The notes under the pieces: generated by a model
What the model saw: the letters and a program-made list of their open reading frames with translations, nothing else
Told to the model about the DNA's origin: nothing
Databases searched by the model: none
Shown: positions 10,801 to 22,717 of the stretch, one piece after another
How the letters are laid out: each line of letters starts with the position of its first letter
Position numbering within the stretch: the stretch's first letter is position 1
Made by a program: the position numbers and the translations under genes
From: Megamerina dolium
Lineage: Eukaryota; Arthropoda; Insecta; Diptera; Megamerinidae
DNA: 64,000 nucleotides
Assembly (NCBI GenBank): GCA_963854835.1
Contig: OY978526.1
Location: 94,397,904 to 94,461,903, forward strand
Direction of reading: 5' to 3'

Positions 10801-13800
10801 CTATTCAGTAACTCAGGCTTTTGATCGTTTTCGAGTCTCATTCTTGTCGCACCTCTATCACATTACATTCGCGTCTTTCTGGTTCCTTCTTTGTGGGCTT
10901 GAAAAGACACTCCTGATCATACAATTCATTTCACCGAGACGGGCGGTAACAGTTTATATGGGCAGCCGTGGTCATGTGGTAGGTTATAAGTGTCCATTTT
11001 GCGTCCAAGTATCACTAACTGAAGGATTGTCCTGCATAAGTAGGTCCCATAGTCGAGTGCTGTCTCTGGTGACGTCAAGATTTCTCAGTGTGGGACTTCG
11101 TTTTGTATTTGCGACACATACACGTGTGCGCACCTGTAATAAGAGTATGTGTTGGCAGCAGTCTCATTCTGTTATCGGTGTTGATTTGAACCAATAGTAC
11201 TTTTCGTGTCCACTTTCATAAATACAGTCAAGGAATAGTTTCTACGGAATATTCGTCTCTTCTATTGCATCTTCAATATTATTCTGGTTGAAGTGCTTGA
11301 ATAACCAGTTCTGTTTCTCTCACTGGTTATGAACCTATGTATGTGAGAGTAGAAGACAAAAAGATAAACTGATATGGATTTTTTGTTTTATACACATTTT
11401 TGTTCGATATTGGTTCGGTTGGTTCCTAAAGTCTGTTGTACAGTGCAATAAATTAATTGAATTAATAAATACTTAATCTTATTTCTGTAGGGGCGGTGAT
11501 GCATGCACATTCGAAAAAAAAGTGCGTAATGCGCAAAATGCTGGCTTTTATGCAGTTATTGTGTACAACAATGACGGTGACGATTTAGGTAAGGTATTTG
11601 TGTGATATTTCAACATGTATTTCAAGTGTTATAGTTGTGGATAGAAAAGATCTGTATTTAAACCCAAGCAATTACATATGCCTTACAATTAGGTTCATTA
11701 TTCATATTTAGAGCAGAGTGAAAATCTACCAGTTGTGTAGTTTTTGATATTAACTTACTACTTGCTAATAATAATAATAATAATAATATGTACGCGTATA
11801 TAGAGCTGATTGGGCGAAAACCCCCAATCAAATTCGTATTATTGATTAAAAAACATCAAAATCAAAATGTACCTTCGGTAAAAAAAAAATGAAAGAAATG
11901 AATACCAGAAATTACGAGGGCGGATTGATAATGAAGCTACCTAAGTAGGAAAAAAACATTTTTTCTTTAAACCATTTATTTCTCAACATCGTCTCATTTT
12001 ACTTCGACACACTTAGTAAGACGATATTCCAACTTTTTTATACCATCTAAATAATACGATTTCGGGAACCCCTCAAAATACGCGTTAGTTTCGGTAATCA
12101 CTTCTTCGTTTGAGCTGAATTTTTTTCCTGCGAGCCAATTTTTTCAAGTTTGGAAACAGGAAAAAGTCACTAGGAGCTAAATCTGGACTATAAGGTGGAT
12201 GATCAACCAATTGGAAGTGTATTTCACGTAATTTTAGCATCGTATCTAATGCTGTATGAACCGGTGCGTTGTCTTGAAGAAAGAGCACTTTTTTCTTCTT
12301 TAAATGTGGTCGTTTTTTCTTGATTGCATCATTCAATTGATCTAATAATGCACGATAATATTTTCCTGTGATTGTGGATCCTTTTTCAAGATAATCGATA
12401 AGCAATATTCCGAGTGCATCCCAAAATACAGTGGCCATAACCTTGCCAGCCGATTTCACTGCCTTCGCCTTTTTCGAAACACTTCCACCAGCTTTCACCC
12501 ATTGTTTCGATTGATGTTTGGTTTCAGTTGTGTAGTGGTGGACGCACGTTTCATCAGCAGTGATTAATCGACGCCAAAAATCAACAGGATTACGCTTTAT
12601 CATGTCCAAACACCGCTGTGAAGTGGTCTCTCGAACTCGTTTTTGTTCGACACTGAGCAAACGCGGCACCCATCTTGCCGATAGCTTTTTCATATGCAAA
12701 TGTTCATGCAAAATGTTGAACACACGTTCATATGAGATGTTTACCATTTCAACAATCTCACGCAACTTGACTCGGCGATCATTCATAACGATATCGAGGA
12801 TTTTCTTGATATTTTCTTCAGTAACCGTCTCTTTTTTGGCCTTCCTGTTGATGGTATTGTTGCAGTGCTTGTTCGGCCGCGTTTAAATTCAGTAATCCAA
12901 TATTTTACCATGACGGAGCAGAATCACCGTAATGTTTATCGAGCTTTTCTTTTGTCTCTTTTGGCGTTTTCCCTTTCAAATAATTGTGTTTAATCACTGT
13001 ACGAAATTCGATTTTCCTAAGTTTTACTTAGGTAGCTTCTTTATCAATCCGCCCTCGTATATCAATCACGATATTAAGCGATATTGCGAAGTTGAGCTCA
13101 TTCCTGAAGAACAAAGATCTCACTGTAATCTGTGCCATAGCTTTTGCAATTTCTATGTACCAGAAAAAAGGAATATTGGAAAGCAACCTTTTCTGGTGTC
13201 AACACAAATCAAAAGAGAGAATGACCTTATAATATCTATTAGAAAACGACTTATGAATGATAACTTTAACGGAAGGAAACTAAAGATTGACCCATTATTG
13301 AAACCGATTCATTGAAAAAAAATTATTCAGTTTGCCACAAAATTTGTCAATGAGCCAGAGAGTGTATGGAGAAATATTTTATGGACGGATGAGACAAAAA
13401 TCGTTCAATTTGATCACGATAATGAAAAACAGTCGGTTAGACATCCTCTTAATCAATAACTTCAAAGCAGATACACGTGTAAAACCGTCAAGCATGGAGA
13501 TTTGAAACTAAAATTGTGGAGATTGCTTTAATGATAATGCATGGTCCTATGCATCAGGTAACATCGTTGGTATAATGGACGCTGATTATTATGTTGCAAT
13601 GTTGGCGTACGCAGAAGAAAAAATGACAATACAATCGGGGTTGCAACATGACAACGACTCGCAATATATGTAGGGTAAAAGGTCGACCCGAGGGTGCCTT
13701 TGACTTTTTCAAATTTAAGTACTACCGTTACTGCTGTTAGTCTCGTTTTAGCCCTCATACCAGATATTGATAGTTCAGCTCATAACGATTCAGATTTGTT

Positions 13801-16800
13801 GTAAATAGTGAGGAAAAGGAAAGTTTCATTATGCCTTTTATGTACATATTTTATAAATGTTCTATTACATTTTGTAACTATTATTTGATTTGATGTGATT
13901 TTCACGTGCATAACAAAGTTTAAAACCTTGTAAGATTTACTGATGTTACAATTCATATTTTAGATATTGTTATTTATTTTATAATACCATTTCAGAACAA
14001 ATGTCAGCACAAAATGCTTCTGGGATCAGTATACCATCCGTATTTGTTGGACAGACAACTGGCACATATTTAAAATCATATGCTGATCCTAATCATATTT
14101 TAGTGATTAATGATGAGTTGCCCTTTAATATTAATACGCAACTAATTTTACCATTTTCTATTTTAATTGGACTTTGTTTTCTTGTTATGGTACGTAGGTG
14201 TAACAAGAATCCGATTTTTCGAAATGTGTACCCCACTTTAAATGTTTTCTATTTGTTTAGATATTTTATATGATATACAAATGCATACGTGAAGAACGTC
14301 GTTTGCGTCGATATCGCTTACCCAAATCCATGCTGAAAAAGCTGCCTATAACACGTTTTACCAAAAATTGTGATCTATCCTATGATACATGTGTTATTTG
14401 CTTGGACGAATTTGTAGAAGGAGACAAATTGCGTGTTCTACCATGTGGACATCGTAAGTATAATTGAAAAGTATATAAGATGGAGTTGAAGATGATATGT
14501 GCGATTTCGATATATTTATGTGACCATTACAATCGAAAATCGATTGAGACATTTTGGCGATTTCGATAGAGAAGAATAAAATTGAATTAGAAATAAATTA
14601 CCTTAATCAACGTGAAAAGAACATAATTTGGATCCATATAAGAAAAAAGTTAAAATTATTCATTTAGTTTTTCATTTGGTGTGGAAATGCATATAAGAAT
14701 ATGCATAATATAAAAACTCGCTTTACCAATTTATAGCCTGCACATGTACAGAATGGACCATTTAGTGATTTTTTTAAATCACATTTGCCTATTTTTTGTC
14801 AACTTTCAACTGCTAAAAATTTGTATTTAGTTTTCATTTATAGCTTACTTACTTACTTACTTATGTGGCCATAACAACCGAATATCGATTTAGGCCGAAA
14901 ATAACATGCTTCACCAGCCATCTCTGTTCTTCGCTAGCTGGCGCAAGTTAGAAATTCCAAGCGCCGTCAGGTTCTCCAGTACTTGGTCTTTCCACCTGAG
15001 GTTTGGTCTTCCTCTTCTGCGTCGTCCTCCAGCGGGTTCCGAATATAACACCTTCTTAGCCGGAGCGTGTTCTTCCAGTCGCTCGACATGACCTAGCCAG
15101 CGCAGCCGCTGGATTTTGATGCGCTTTACTATGTCAATATCGGCATACAGCTCGTACAGCTCATGGTTGTACCTTATTCGGTACTCGCCACCAACGCAAA
15201 TAGGTCCAAAGATCTTGCGTAGGACTTTTCTCTCGAAAACTCCAAGCATTCGCTCATCCGAGGTGGAAATTGTCCAAGCTTCAGCGCCATATGTTAGGAC
15301 AGGCATGATGAGAGACTTGTAGAGTGTAGTTTTCGTTCTTCGAGAGAGGGCTCGACTTCTCAATTGCTTGCTCAGCCCAAAGTAACACCTGTTAGCAAGA
15401 GTTATCCTACGCATGATCTCCAAGCTGACGTCATTACTGCTGTTAATGCTGGTTCCAAGATAGACAAAGTCCCTTACTACTTCAAAAGCGTAGTTGTCAA
15501 CAGTGACGTGCTGTCCAAGACGCCGGGACTCTTTGTTTGTTGACACTAGATACTTCGTCTTGCCTCCTCGTTCCGACGCGACTCTCTTTCGAACTCTGAG
15601 AATGCTGCATTGACTGCTCGCGTGTTCACGCCGATTATAGCTATTATAGCGATTCATTTATAGCTATCCCACACTTATTTTTAAAGGATATAGAGCAGCG
15701 TTTTATGATTAACTGTCAAAACGATGGCGAAAATAGAAAATTTGGCCGTTAAGTCCAAAGGTGGCTTCCACTTTAAATGGCCTGTACTGTATTTTTTCGA
15801 CATGATTGCACTTTTTTCGAAATTAATTCATTCGACATTAATACAAGTAGCTAAATATTTTCAATGCCTCAAAATAATGTATGATGTATAACCTATTTTT
15901 ATTTCCTGTAATTTATTTAGCATATCATAGTCATTGTATTGATCCATGGTTAACGGAGAACCGTAGAGTTTGTCCAGTTTGTAAACGGAAGGTTTTTACG
16001 AAACGCGAAGCCAATATAAATCGGTCGAATCGCCAATCTTCAGTAGATAGTATCACAGATACAGATGATGATACCACGCCATTATTGCAATCATACGCTG
16101 GCGGTGCCAGCCAACAAAATATTTCTATGCCAGTAGTAATGGCGCCAGCAACAATAACACAACACGGCAGTTTTGGGCACACCCAACAAGCAGGAGATGT
16201 TGTAACAACGGATGATGAAAGTGGTAATAAATATTTAATGATACATATCGATATAATGCAAGCCGATTAAAGCTTTTAAACTTAATGTGCACCTCAATAC
16301 AATATCATTATAGTACTACCGGTACAGCGACCGACTCTTGTTCGAGATCGTGTTAATCCTTTTGACCGGATACCAAATACAACACCACAGACCCCGCATG
16401 AGAATAATCGTAGTAATTGGACTTTCTTCAGGTATAGTATTGACCTCTTATTGTGCCCGTTAACTATTATCCGTTCGATAGCGCTAACAGGCAGTTGAGA
16501 AATGTCAGATAGTGTTCATATTTAGACCGATACCACTATTAGGTGATTCATAAGATCCCATAAAGTTGAACATAAATATGATACATGTGAACACCTCATA
16601 TATAGTCATCATAATTGTATGTGATATTTCAATGTCACTTGATAAAGTCATATATCATAACTTCAAGTTGAACAAAAATATGAAACATGTGAACACCTCA
16701 TATATAGTCGTCATAATTGTATGTGATATTTCAATGTCAGCTGATTTGCATCTTCATATTCGGCCGTCACAACGGAATATCGGATTTTGAACGAATCTTA

Positions 16801-18928
16801 AATTAAAAATGCCAAGCAAAAGTGATAAAACGAAAAAAGCAAGCATTGGATTTACTCGTGATTGTATCAAGTAAATGTTTATAATTTTTTAGTATGAGAC
16901 GCTTTTATATGTACATTGGATGACTTATTTTGCTAAAGTATTTCAGATCCTCCCTATGAAAATAGGACACCAAAAATCAAACGAAATGAAAAAAAAAAAT
17001 TCAATATTGCAAAAACTGCAAACGTTACTTCAAAAACCGCGATTTAATAGAATGTTTTACGATAATCATCATCTTACCCAAAAAAAAAAAAATTAATTAA
17101 AAGATTTCGAACCTTATGCAAAATAACTATTTGGTACCTTTTTTTTACAACTTATCAAATTTATTCATTAGAATTATTAGTAACAATTTTTCGAAAATTA
17201 CAATACCTAGAATTGCACGTAATTTGACGTAGTTTTCTATAAAACAAACAGATTTCAAATCGAATTATATTTGAACTATTTAATTAAGATTTTAGTGAAA
17301 ACCTTGTTGCGTACAATCAGGTCTGATATACTTTAAAGTTTGTTGACATTTTTAACAATGTCTACTTTTGATGCGAGGTAGATAAATAGTTCTGGTGCGC
17401 CCCTACTACTTGAAAAATCATCTATTTCTCGGTTTCAGAAGTGTTTACATTTTCGTTGAACTTTGTTACAAGATTTATAGCCCTTTCGGCCGTATAATAT
17501 AGCTCTTTGATTTCAAAAATTTCCCCTCGAATTCAATGGCTCTTCTCCAAGAAATAAATCTGTGATTGAAATCTTCGTAGTCGTCTCTATAATGTCAACA
17601 ATAATGAAAATAATGAAATAAATGAAAATTTTGAAATTTTATAGCTATTTATAAATATAATATTTATAGCAATAAAGTTAAATAAAATTTGCATATCACT
17701 GATAAGATGCGCAAAACAGCTGATTCCAACATCGGTTATATTTACATTCGAAGAGAGGCAAACCAATACGATTTTATAACACCAAATGAAATTGGAATTG
17801 GTTTGCAATTCCGACAAAAAATAAAACCGACTTGGTTTCTATGATAGCCCTGAATAATTCGACTAGCTCTAGCATTACTTTTCAATTAAATGCTGTTGAG
17901 CGAAGAAAGTGAACTATACATTTGAGCCCAGAAAAATGGGGTTGTCTCTTTACTTATATCAAAAAAGTGCAGGTGTGTGTGAAAAGTAAAAATTGTATGA
18001 GTGCATTTGTATTACGGTCACGCTGTTCTTGCTGGGTATAGTTATCCAGTACCGAAAGGCAAAATCCTTGTGCGTATTCTTTTCGGGACTGTGTTAGAGG
18101 ATATAACTCTTCAATTCTTCCTAATTTTAATTTTGCATTGAAAGCAACAATAGCTCGTGAGTATGGTGTGACCGTGACCGCCTGCATAATATCTCACTTT
18201 GCTATGGTTATATATACATATGTATGTATTTGTGTTTAACATGCTAAATTTGTAACAATATTCGAGGGTTACTTCTAATAATTAACCAAAAATAATACCG
18301 CTTATTCATAGTCAAAATTATGTTAAAACTTATATTTAGTATCGACTTTTTTGACAAATTTCCCATACAATAATCTGTCAAAAGCCTGTACTAAATTTCA
18401 GTTGGAACTTAATTTTTTACTATGAATATCCGTCAATAACTTTAACAACTTTTCTGATACAGATTTTTCCGACGTCCTCAATCAATAAGTGTAGTGGCAC
18501 CGCCATTCCTTGAAGAGATTATACCTGATGGAGCCATTCATAACAACAACAATGTTAGAGAGTACAACTCCCCTGGAGCTATTGCGTCACAGTTACGACC
18601 AGAATCTTCCTCCACCTCCAGACAATCGAACAACATCTTGAATCCGAATTTAAGCGGTTCTTTTAAAAGTGATATCGATGGTGATTATGATGATACATCG
18701 CATCAAACTATACATGAACATAGTTCTGTAACAACCACGCCTGATGTTAACGCGCAGAGTGGCTTGAACCTTGTGAATGCCAACGTATTTATACAAACTC
18801 CACCCCAAGGCGCTATTGGTGTAGCGGCATTGCCTAACGATAATACTAACTTAACTATCGAAGAAATTGGTGCAAACAACACAACACACGATAATACCAC
18901 GAACACGCATGATCAATTTATCATATGA
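7845..18928 (+). CDS. gzl: PA-TM-RING E3 ubiquitin ligase, Godzilla/RNF13 type
   Basis: Eight coding exons with GT-AG borders and consistent phases: 7845-8054, 8130-8298, 11491-11588, 13996-14189, 14261-14453, 15921-16223, 16314-16431, 18463-18928. The product is about 583 residues if one base is restored in exon 2. Order: a hydrophobic signal-like segment near residues 40-60, a lumenal protease-associated domain (about 65-195), a transmembrane helix (about 209-230), then a RING-H2 from CVIC at about 268 through LPCGH, YHSHC and CPVC. A Ser/Asn-rich cytosolic tail follows. The family ubiquitinates endosomal proteins; Godzilla acts in endosomal trafficking in Drosophila. The start codon is uncertain. 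Exon 2 reads CCA-AAT-TAG at 8217-8225, an apparent single-A deletion. A polyadenylation signal AATAAA lies at 18944. Introns are filled with transposon relics. Confidence 0.9.
8299..9959. other. gzl intron 2, left part
   Basis: Contains an unclassified GC-richer block at about 8820-9400 that resembles transposon-derived sequence (a GAA-repeat junction, then a minus-strand translation with a CSLCLKN motif). I could not assign it to a family. The rest is AT-rich intron. Confidence 0.35.
9960..10790 (-). pseudogene. RTE-like reverse transcriptase fragment in gzl intron 2
   Basis: Minus-strand translation in shifting frames yields [44 protein letters not shown], a degenerate AYADDIDII active site and [13 protein letters not shown]. 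These blocks belong to the RT of non-LTR elements whose C-terminus contains an [11 protein letters not shown] motif (complete in the copy at 14911-15657). Stops and shifts throughout make it dead. Confidence 0.75.
10791..11490. other. gzl intron 2, right part
   Basis: Probably the upstream continuation of the same dead retroelement to about 11210, but no diagnostic motif could be read. An open frame on plus (10751-11197) has no recognisable similarity and is judged fortuitous. A normal acceptor, TTTCTGTAG, ends the intron at 11490. Confidence 0.35.
11913..13059 (-). mobile_element. mariner element with matching 35-bp TIRs in gzl intron 3
   Basis: Terminal inverted repeats begin TACGAGGGCGGATTGATAA at 11913 and match the reverse complement of 13025-13059, with TA at each edge. 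The minus strand encodes a transposase whose catalytic region is open over 233 codons (12786-12085): [19 protein letters not shown] and [12 protein letters not shown], a D34D spacing typical of mariner. The N-terminus continues upstream from about 12914 ([11 protein letters not shown]) but is shifted one base out of frame in a run of six A near 12832. The C-terminal 30 residues look short. Inactive as read, but close to intact. Confidence 0.92.
13075..13800 (+). pseudogene. Tc1-like transposase relic in gzl intron 3
   Basis: Plus-strand reading gives [20 protein letters not shown], the first catalytic aspartate block of Tc1 transposases, followed by a degraded VKHG-like block and AYAEEKM. Stops at several points make it non-functional. 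It begins within 20 bases of the right end of the mariner element, so the mariner may have inserted next to or into it. Confidence 0.75.
14842..15657 (-). pseudogene. RTE-like retroelement 3' end with (AAGT)n tail in gzl intron 5
   Basis: A 248-codon open frame (15657-14911) matches the C-terminal part of a non-LTR reverse transcriptase: [77 protein letters not shown]. It is followed on minus by a short tandem array of AAGT units (plus-strand ACTT repeats at 14843-14862), the microsatellite-like tail seen in RTE-clade elements. The 5' part is absent, so it is a 5'-truncated insertion. The clade call is from memory of motifs. Confidence 0.85.
16563..16740 (+). repeat. Tandem duplication, period 102 bp
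   Basis: About 75 bases at 16563-16638 recur at 16665-16740 with few substitutions, both starting AAGTTGAACA and ending ATATTTCAATGTCA. The copies sit in gzl intron 7. Nothing suggests a coding role. Confidence 0.85.
16800..18462. other. gzl intron 7, remaining part
   Basis: AT-rich with poly-A/T runs and no recognised transposon or coding block. The acceptor CTGATACAG precedes the last exon at 18463. Confidence 0.5.
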
Positions 18929-19780
18929 TTTTAGTTAAACTACAATAAATATATAGAAGCCTGAAATATATTCTTATGCTTTGAAAAATACAAAACTTGT
19001 AAATACATATCTCTATGACTTTTCTATTAATTATATTACAATTCTGTAAGTTTGATTGCAAGTATATCAACAAAAGCCTATTTTGAAAGTCGCTTTTACC
19101 TTAAATTTTATTTGCATTTTAAAGTAATATAATTTTAGATTCTGCACCGCAGTTTAAAGGTTTTGGTCAGTCAGAGTATATAGGTCTGATTGTTTACTTT
19201 CCCACTAAGAACTATCCAGCAACGAAATTTTAGAGGGTAAGAAAGAATATGCTCTCAAACAGAAAAATATCAAAAAAGTTAAACAGCAATTTGCAAAAAC
19301 TTGCAAGTTAAGAGGAACACCTGATTGTGAGTATCAATTTCAATATCAAAAGGACGCAATTCCAAGCAACATGCCCCAAGAACGCATGGTTTTTTGCTGA
19401 ATACTGGTTCGAACGACTTCAATTAACTAATGAAACCTAATCCATTGATAATTTGTTACCTTATAATTTTAAATTTATCTTTGAATCAAATGTTTTTCTT
19501 GCTTGCAAATTCTTACAAGTAAAAATATATCCAGTAAAAACATGTAACTTCTCTCGCATCATTGTACGCTCTCAGCTTACAGCTGATTACTAATACGTCA
19601 TACGTTTATAATTTTTTTTTTTATATTTTGAATTCAGTTCACCTTATATAATATTTAGTGTTGAACAAAAGTAATAAAATAGCTCAATTTAGTGCATTAA
19701 GTTAATAAAAAATATTAAATAAGTGTAATTAATATTCCTTTAATTCATTTAAATTGTTGCGTTTTTCTTTTGTGAAATTT
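18929..19780. other. gzl 3' end and AT-rich intergenic DNA
   Basis: Contains the gzl AATAAA signal at 18944-18949, then AT-rich DNA with no gene seen. Confidence 0.5.
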
Positions 19781-19784
19781 TAAT

Positions 19785-19828
19785 TCTACTTTCATCAACC
19801 CTGTTCGATCACTGCATTCTGTCAAAAA
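19785..19828 (-). repeat. gypsy LTR end fragment
   Basis: On minus this reads GATCGAACAGGGTTGAT followed by a GTAGAATTAAA stretch, the same end sequence as the LTR copies at about 54900-54935 and 57180-57215. Only the last 40 or so bases are present. Confidence 0.6.
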
Positions 19829-20239
19829 TAACCGCAACACTTATTTTGTACTAACTATATCCAACAATAATTTAATTAATCATGTCTAATTAATCAACTA
19901 TTTAGATTCCGCAGAATTTCTTCTTTATTTGATTTTATTTCGTTTATAAATTTCACGAACAACCATATGTACCACCAGCGTTGCTATTTAGTTTTGCGGT
20001 TTTTCGCTTGAAGAACCAAAAATGAATTTGACAGTATGAATAAAAGCGACCAATATTGGAAAGTTATAATTTTGTAACTGTATGTAGCTCAAATTGGGAT
20101 TGAGGTGTAAAATGAAAACGATTTTAGTTCGCCTTTACGCCCGGCGTTGATGTTTTTCGACTTCTTTAGGGGCAAATTGTTTATTTACAAATATACAGAT
20201 AAGAATATAGTATTGTACCAATATCAACTGTCATATATT

Positions 20240-20660
20240 GTATGACAGAGCTTAAGCGCCTCGTAAAAGTGTACGCGATGATTTCATCAGACCAGATAAA
20301 ATTATACGATTTGAAATGCAACTCTGTTGTACACGCTTTTGTTCCGTAATAAGTTAAATCTTAGGTAAATATACTTAATTTATATTAAGGATAATTACCT
20401 TCGTTTTTCTCAATCAGCGCAATCATAAATTTCTATTTTTTCCAATTCTGCCAATTTTTGACATTTTTATTATGTTCTTGTTAACAATAACATGCTGTTT
20501 GATTCACGGCCTTTACACGATGACTTGTTTGGTGCGTTCATATACGTAACAATACGCGTATACCTTTTAAATGTGAAATGGTAATACCATAGCATGAATC
20601 CCACTAATGTAATTTTAATGGTGTCACCGCGTTCAATTCGTTTCAATTGCATACATCAAC
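20240..20660. repeat. Dispersed repeat, uninterrupted copy (partner 50184-51180)
   Basis: Shares the order GCGCCTCGTAAAAGT, TTTGAAATGCAACTCTGTTG, TATACTTAATTTATATTAAG and CCTTTACACGATGACTT with 50184-51180. This copy lacks the 669-bp insertion of the other and so shows the empty site (CGTAATAAGTTAAATC near 20345). Family unknown. Confidence 0.8.
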
Positions 20661-21269
20661 ACAACTTCCGTTACAGGCGCATATTGTCGTTTTGTTGCAA
20701 AGCGCAGTGATTCTGTTTACGACAATATTGTCAAAGCACATCTGCTTGTTGTAATAGTTTTGTCTTCACATCAGTAATTTTTGATATAAATAAGTAATTT
20801 TGCACAAGTTTGTTCACTCGGTTTTGTTTTAAAACGATTGTGGAATTATATTCAAGTTGTGTAATGTGAATTTTTATTTCTTTTGGCATAGCACTGTTGT
20901 GTTTTGGACATTTCGAGAGAAAACACATCATTCTTACTCCATCTCATTATTTCGAAATAAATTAATACCAAATATAAATGGTATAATTAAGATAAATTAA
21001 TACATATAATTTTAAGCATTTATGAACCGTATTATATGGCATTTTCTTTTTTCGAAGAAATGTAAAATAATTCTGTCTATTATTATTTGAGGGCAACATT
21101 TTTTTTTTTGAGAAAAGAAAAGTGATGCAAAATTTGGCTTCGACCGGTGAAACTACAATTTTTATCATGGGAATTGGGATCTTCATCAGGATATATATGT
21201 ACGTGGTTGTTGTTGTAACAGAAAATAGTTTCCTAATCATGGATAAGCATGCATAGTAGTTAGTTCAAC

Positions 21270-21800
21270 TGTTGTTTACATCAACCAGTTCAAGAAAAAC
21301 GGCAGTCTCCAGAGGGTGCGTTCAAAATGCGGAAGAAGCCCGTCTGGTAGGCAGGCATACAGATGTCGAGTATCGTGCGAACTTTGCTGGCACAGTGGGC
21401 ATCGGTCTGGAATGGCATCAGTTAGCCGTTGCACCACCCAGACCTCAGTTGTGCCTAAGTAGCTCGAGCGGACTTTGGGAGTCTGCAATTGGCGGTGGAC
21501 ATACCCTCAGTACGATGTTATTAGTGTGCCTTTCAATGGCCGCCGCCACCACTACACATTGGAGTAATGAATTCAGTGCCGCCATGTGCGTACTAATGAT
21601 TAAATCATCGAGCAGGTGGCTGACATGCCCATTGAACGAGCGCAAGCTACTGCGGATGCTATGTGGGGAAGTGGTTAGCTGCATTAAGTAGTTGTTGGGG
21701 TATGATGGTAGGTGACAAGATAGAAGTAATTGATGCGAAAGTAGTTCGTTGTCCGCACGCACTTTTAGCACTCGCGTTTCTTGATGTAGGTGTTGTAGTT
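21270..21800 (-). pseudogene. jockey-like non-LTR element C-terminal fragment
   Basis: Minus-strand frames give MLKVRADNELLSHQLLLSCH, and after a shift RCPLCQQSSHDTRHLYAC, the Cys/His motif found near the C-terminus of ORF2 in jockey-group elements. The same family is at 28400-29228 (MLKVHEHNELLSQ). Frameshifts and a deletion between the two blocks show it is dead. Confidence 0.7.
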
Positions 21801-21889
21801 CTAAGTTTCTTCTTTAGTCCAGGTTGAAAAGTGTTGCGTTAAATTTCTCAGGTGTATGTGGTATATACAGGTAGTGGAATCGGTACTAT

Positions 21890-22430
21890 CGCATCTTTTA
21901 ATGGGTAATATGTACAGCTGGGGGGAAAAAGATCATGAAGTACGCCACCAAATTTTGAGGATGAAGAATTGGAGGCAGGGCTCAATGAACATCCATTACA
22001 AATGCAAGATGAACTCGAAAAATCACTTGGAGTCACTCAGTCAACCATTTGCCATCGTTTAAACGGCCAAGCCGAATATTCATGGCGAGAAGATAACGCT
22101 GTGTATTTGGTGGAACCAGCTGATTGTGGTGTATTGTGAGCTATTGAAATCGGGTCAGACGAGTACAGGATACCTGTACCGATGACAATAGATGTATTTG
22201 AGCCGAGCATAGCGAGAAAAACGGCCACAATACGCCGATAGACACGACAAAGTAATTTTACAAAATAATAATGTTCGGCTACATGTTGCGGCGCCCGTTG
22301 AAACGTACTTAGAAACGCTCAAATGGGAAGTCCTACCCCACTTGTTCCGATCGATGACTGACTTCCATTCTTACGAAGAAGCCAAAATTGGGTCGATTTA
22401 TGGATTGCCTCAGTGTGTATGTGTGTGTGT
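21890..22430 (+). pseudogene. mariner transposase relic
   Basis: Plus-strand readings in shifting frames include FEDEELEA, LEKSLGVTQSTICHRL, AKPNIHGEK, LCIWWNQL, ETYLETLKWEVLPH and SYEEAK. In this mariner lineage the PPYSPD segment should follow EVLPH, but here the text jumps straight to LFRSM, so the third catalytic region is deleted. A C-terminal piece of the same lineage lies on minus at 23400-23800. Confidence 0.8.
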
Positions 22431-22512
22431 ATGTATGTATATTAATATATATTCATGTATATATATATATAAACTCGTATATATGCATAAATATGTGTGT
22501 GTGTGTGTTTGA
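22410..22512. repeat. TG/TA microsatellite
   Basis: Alternating TG and TA runs with TATG and TATA blocks, starting directly at the broken end of the mariner relic. Confidence 0.85.
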
Positions 22513-22717
22513 AGACGTACTTGTGTTTTGATATGTAGATACTCTGTTAGTTACAAAATCCGTTAGGCAGGGCACTTGGATGGAAAGCTTTAAGAACACC
22601 AAAGCCAGTGTTGCTGACCATCGTCAGATGCTCTGCTTGACAGAAAAAATGTCTCCAATTCATTATTATTTATTTATGAATAGATAAAAAATCCTGCTCG
22701 AAAGTGTTTCATACACC

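Noticed and set aside
10751..11197. 148-codon plus-strand frame in gzl intron 2
   Set aside because: No recognisable motif; overlaps the antisense end of a dead retroelement.
16224..16270. Alternative end of gzl after exon 6 ([12 protein letters not shown])
   Set aside because: A GTAATA donor at 16224 joins in phase to exon 7, and the tail after it looks like intron. A short isoform is possible but unsupported.
21272..21691. 139-codon plus-strand frame
   Set aside because: Antisense shadow of the jockey-like fragment on minus, which shows the CPLCQQ-HDTRHL motif.
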